A stretch of DNA of 7,479 nucleotides from Anaerolineales bacterium UBA3001 (GTDB lineage Bacteria > Chloroflexota > Anaerolineae > Anaerolineales > UBA11657). The stretch is taken from the NCBI GenBank assembly GCA_002346435.1, contig DDZT01000118.1, positions 1,554-9,032 of the forward strand, in the 5' to 3' direction. The first letter of the stretch is position 1. The number at the start of each line of letters is the position of its first letter. Under the pieces are notes generated by a model. The model saw only the letters and a program-made list of their open reading frames with translations. It searched no databases and was not told the origin of the DNA. Positions 5,970 to 7,479 of this stretch are shown here, in pieces. Made by a program: the position numbers and the translations under genes.

Positions 5970-7006
5970 TTTCGACGCAGTAACGATAGTTGCTGCAAAT
6001 CTGATACCGTACTCACACCTGAACAAAACATACTTACTCTTAATTGTTGTTCAATCTCACCAATTGTACCTAATACTTGTTCTGTAGAATGCATAGCTGA
6101 CTGTAAAAATGGGTGCGCCATACCTGCAGCAGTAGCACCGAGAGAAAGACATTTCGCTACTTCCACTCCATTCCTTAAACCGCCTGATGCAATACAAGTT
6201 GCTTTGGGAGCTCCCCGACGTGCATTATGAATAGCATCTAATGTAGATATTCCCCAATCTGCAAACACTGAAGACACCCTCTTAGCCGAATTATCACTGG
6301 ACCTGTGCATTTCTACCTGACTCCAAGAAGTCCCACCGGAACCTGCTACGTCAATTGCAGATATACCAACATTTGCTAAACTTCTGCAGGTCTCCTCAGA
6401 AAAACCCCAACCAACCTCTTTTGCAACCACATGAATACCATCACGACCTAGAACCTCACATACATTGCCCACTTGATCTAATAGCCCAGAAAAGTTAGTC
6501 TGCCCCTCATCTTGTAAAGCTTCTTGCAAAGGGTTGAAATGCAACACAATTGCATCAGCCCCTGACAAATCAACCAACTTGCGACAATCATCTACAGTAA
6601 CCCCATAATTCAGCTGTACTGCACCTATATTTGCAAACAACAATATGTCAGGAGCGATATGCCTGAGCTTAAAGCTGTCTACAGAATCAGAATCCTCCAA
6701 TGCAACCCGCATTGAACCTAGACCTAGGCCAATCCCAGTGTGATGTGCTGCTTCAGCTAATATACGATTTATATGACCTGCTTTTGGTGTACCACCTGTC
6801 ATACATGAAATAAGCAATGGCATGCTGAGTTTTTTACCTAATAATGTTATGCTTGTATCTATATCATCCAAATCTAATTCTGGCAGCGCATTATGATTAA
6901 AGTACAAATTATCTAATCCATTACTTACTGATTTAAATTGAACGTCTTCCTCAATATTAATACGGATGTGATCATCCTTGCGTGAAGCAGTCGTAACTTC
7001 TTCCAT
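5966..7006 (-). CDS. fni: Type 2 isopentenyl-diphosphate delta-isomerase (FMN-dependent)
   Basis: A 346-residue cytoplasmic TIM-barrel flavoprotein that interconverts IPP and DMAPP using reduced FMN, Mg2+ and NADPH. Numbered from the chosen start, the motifs are SRKDDHIRI (8-16), matching the N-terminal RKxEH signature; MTGG (69-72); GLGLGSMR (93-100); HFNPLQE (156-162) with Gln161 and the Mg-binding Glu162; KEVGWGFS (196-203); AGSGGTSW (221-228); and SGGLRNG (274-280) at the FMN phosphate site. All key residues are present. I prefer the ATG at 7004-7006. The frame stays open to a TTG at 7064-7066, but that TTG is part of a TTGACA -35 box and lies upstream of the predicted transcription start. 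GGAA 9 nt before the ATG is a weak Shine-Dalgarno. It is the first gene of an operon with the prenyl synthase, overlapping it by ATGA, so substrate supply and chain elongation are co-expressed. Confidence 0.93.
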   Translation of the reverse strand: MEEVTTASRKDDHIRINIEEDVQFKSVSNGLDNLYFNHNALPELDLDDIDTSITLLGKKLSMPLLISCMTGGTPKAGHINRILAEAAHHTGIGLGLGSMRVALEDSDSVDSFKLRHIAPDILLFANIGAVQLNYGVTVDDCRKLVDLSGADAIVLHFNPLQEALQDEGQTNFSGLLDQVGNVCEVLGRDGIHVVAKEVGWGFSEETCRSLANVGISAIDVAGSGGTSWSQVEMHRSSDNSAKRVSSVFADWGISTLDAIHNARRGAPKATCIASGGLRNGVEVAKCLSLGATAAGMAHPFLQSAMHSTEQVLGTIGEIEQQLRVSMFCSGVSTVSDLQQLSLLRRK

Positions 7007-7037
7007 AGTTAGGTGTTCCAATATCGTAGTAGCACAA

Positions 7038-7066
7038 ATGTTATCAGTCAGGGTTAAGGATGTCAA
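7038..7066 (-). promoter_or_regulatory. Sigma70-type promoter of the idi2-prenyl synthase operon
   Basis: Read on the - strand, TTGACA (7066-7061) is followed by a 17-bp spacer and TAACAT (7043-7038). This is a perfect -35 and a 4/6 -10 at ideal spacing. The start would fall near 7031, leaving about 25 nt before the ATG at 7006. The position rules against translation from the upstream TTG. Confidence 0.6.
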
Positions 7067-7079
7067 TCGTCAGAGTTAA
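7047..7079. repeat. Two-copy 11-bp direct repeat, 22-bp period, in the idi2/acpP divergent promoter region
   Basis: GTCAGGGTTAA (7047-7057) and GTCAGAGTTAA (7069-7079) differ at one base and are offset by 22 bp, about two helical turns, so they face the same side of the DNA. One copy lies in the -35/-10 spacer of the idi2 promoter, the other just beyond its -35. A looser inverted third copy (GTCAAGGGTTAT on the - strand, 7096-7085) overlaps the acpP -35. A shared regulator site is inferred. Confidence 0.45.
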
Positions 7080-7091
7080 ATGTAATAACCC

Positions 7092-7119
7092 TTGACAATA
7101 TGAAATGAAGTATTACAAT
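7092..7119 (+). promoter_or_regulatory. Strong sigma70-type promoter of acpP
   Basis: TTGACA (7092-7097) is followed by a 16-bp spacer and TACAAT (7114-7119): a perfect -35 and 5/6 -10. Transcription would begin near 7126, giving a leader of about 27 nt before the acpP ATG. High expression fits an acyl carrier protein. Confidence 0.75.
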
Positions 7120-7140
7120 GACGCGCCGTAACAGATAACA

Positions 7141-7146
7141 AGAGGT
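7141..7146 (+). promoter_or_regulatory. Shine-Dalgarno site of acpP
   Basis: AGAGGT lies 6 nt before the ATG at 7153 and fixes the acpP start. Confidence 0.7.
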
Positions 7147-7152
7147 AAGAAT

Positions 7153-7389
7153 ATGTCAGATTCACTAGAAGATGTAAAAGGTATTATCATAGAATTGCTA
7201 GATGTTGAATCAGTTGAGATAACAAATGAGTCCCGATTCAGGGAGGATTTAGGTGCTGATTCTCTTGACCTGGTCGAGTTGATTATGGCCTTCGAAGACA
7301 AATTTGGAGGCGAAATATCTGATGAGCAGGCACAAAAGATCACAACTGTCGGTGAGGCAGTAAGTTATATTGACACGAACATGCGATAG
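7153..7389 (+). CDS. acpP: Acyl carrier protein
   Basis: A 78-residue acidic four-helix protein that carries growing acyl chains on a phosphopantetheine arm during type II fatty-acid synthesis. The attachment site is Ser37 in LGADSLDLVEL (33-43), the canonical DSL motif. The preceding ESRFREDL and the following FEDKFGGEISDEQAQKI are the usual helix II/III elements, and TVGEAVSYI is helix IV. Length and charge match AcpP closely, and it looks more like the housekeeping fatty-acid carrier than a polyketide or peptide carrier domain. It has its own strong promoter and Shine-Dalgarno. In many bacteria fabF follows acpP, but here only 90 bases remain and no downstream start is visible, so co-transcription cannot be judged. 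It is divergent from idi2, 146 bp between start codons. Confidence 0.96.
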   Translation: MSDSLEDVKGIIIELLDVESVEITNESRFREDLGADSLDLVELIMAFEDKFGGEISDEQAQKITTVGEAVSYIDTNMR

Positions 7390-7428
7390 TCTTTCTTATT
7401 TCGCTCATAGCAATTATCAATTAGCGTA

Positions 7429-7471
7429 AAATCCCATGATAATCAAGCTACAGTATTAACAATTGGGATTT
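7429..7471. other. Inverted repeat downstream of acpP (terminator or operator undecided)
   Basis: AAATCCCA (7429-7436) and TGGGATTT (7464-7471) form a perfect 8-bp inverted repeat with a 27-nt interval. The interval is long for an intrinsic terminator and no T-run follows beyond the arm's own TTT. The interval also begins with GATAAT (7438-7443), a possible -10 with TTATCA 18 bp upstream, so it could instead belong to a promoter for a gene outside the window. Apart from this I see nothing in 7390-7479. Confidence 0.25.
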
Positions 7472-7479
7472 AATTCAAA

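Noticed and set aside
7113..7343. 76-codon - strand open frame antisense to acpP
   Set aside because: It covers the acpP gene and part of its promoter, consists mostly of Ser/Ile-rich shadow sequence, and has no family resemblance.
1..7479. Mobile element, CRISPR array, toxin-antitoxin, phage defence or biosynthetic cluster
   Set aside because: No transposase, integrase, terminal inverted repeats, spaced direct-repeat array or tRNA-like cloverleaf was seen. Every open frame with recognisable sequence belongs to a known housekeeping or metabolic family, so I do not claim a new system.

Overview
This window looks like ordinary bacterial chromosome, visibly AT-rich, with densely packed genes. 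Bacterial origin is supported by Shine-Dalgarno sites (AAGGGAGA, AGAGGT), sigma70-type promoters (TTGACA/TACAAT), a discrete acyl carrier protein and a rhomboid protease. The combination of a type 2 IPP isomerase, a short-chain prenyltransferase with a DDILG second motif, a TrpB2-type enzyme and a Liv transporter would fit a low-GC member of the Chloroflexota or a relative. That placement is my inference from protein style, not something the sequence proves.

Layout: (1) Positions 1-1678, + strand, hold the 3' end of a branched-chain amino-acid ABC transporter operon: the end of livM, then livG and livF, joined by two 4-nt ATGA overlaps. (2) Positions 1811-3193, + strand, hold a complete TrpB2-type tryptophan synthase beta-like gene with no trpA beside it. 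A 12-bp palindrome lies next to a candidate extended -10 promoter upstream. (3) A 12-bp-stem hairpin separates it from a convergent DapA-superfamily aldolase (3269-4183, - strand) whose active-site residues resemble 4-hydroxy-2-oxoglutarate aldolase (HOGA1) rather than dihydrodipicolinate synthase. (4) A divergent intramembrane rhomboid protease (4244-4918, + strand) has no Shine-Dalgarno and a -10-like element immediately upstream, so it may be leaderless. (5) A - strand isoprenoid operon runs from about 7006 down to 4953: idi2 (type 2 IPP isomerase) overlaps a polyprenyl diphosphate synthase by an ATGA. (6) Divergent from it is acpP (7153-7389, + strand), with a strong promoter. The window ends in 90 bases without a recognised gene.

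How the genes work together: the Liv proteins import branched-chain or other hydrophobic amino acids. IDI2 equilibrates IPP and DMAPP, and the prenyl synthase condenses them into what is probably a C15-C20 chain. AcpP carries acyl chains in fatty-acid synthesis, so the idi2/acpP intergenic region places two lipid-precursor pathways on back-to-back promoters. That region carries a 22-bp-spaced direct repeat, the most interesting regulatory signal here. I see no mobile element, CRISPR array, tRNA or rRNA gene, and no convincing evidence of a novel multi-gene system. The useful points are start-site corrections, one likely aldolase reannotation and several candidate regulatory sites.
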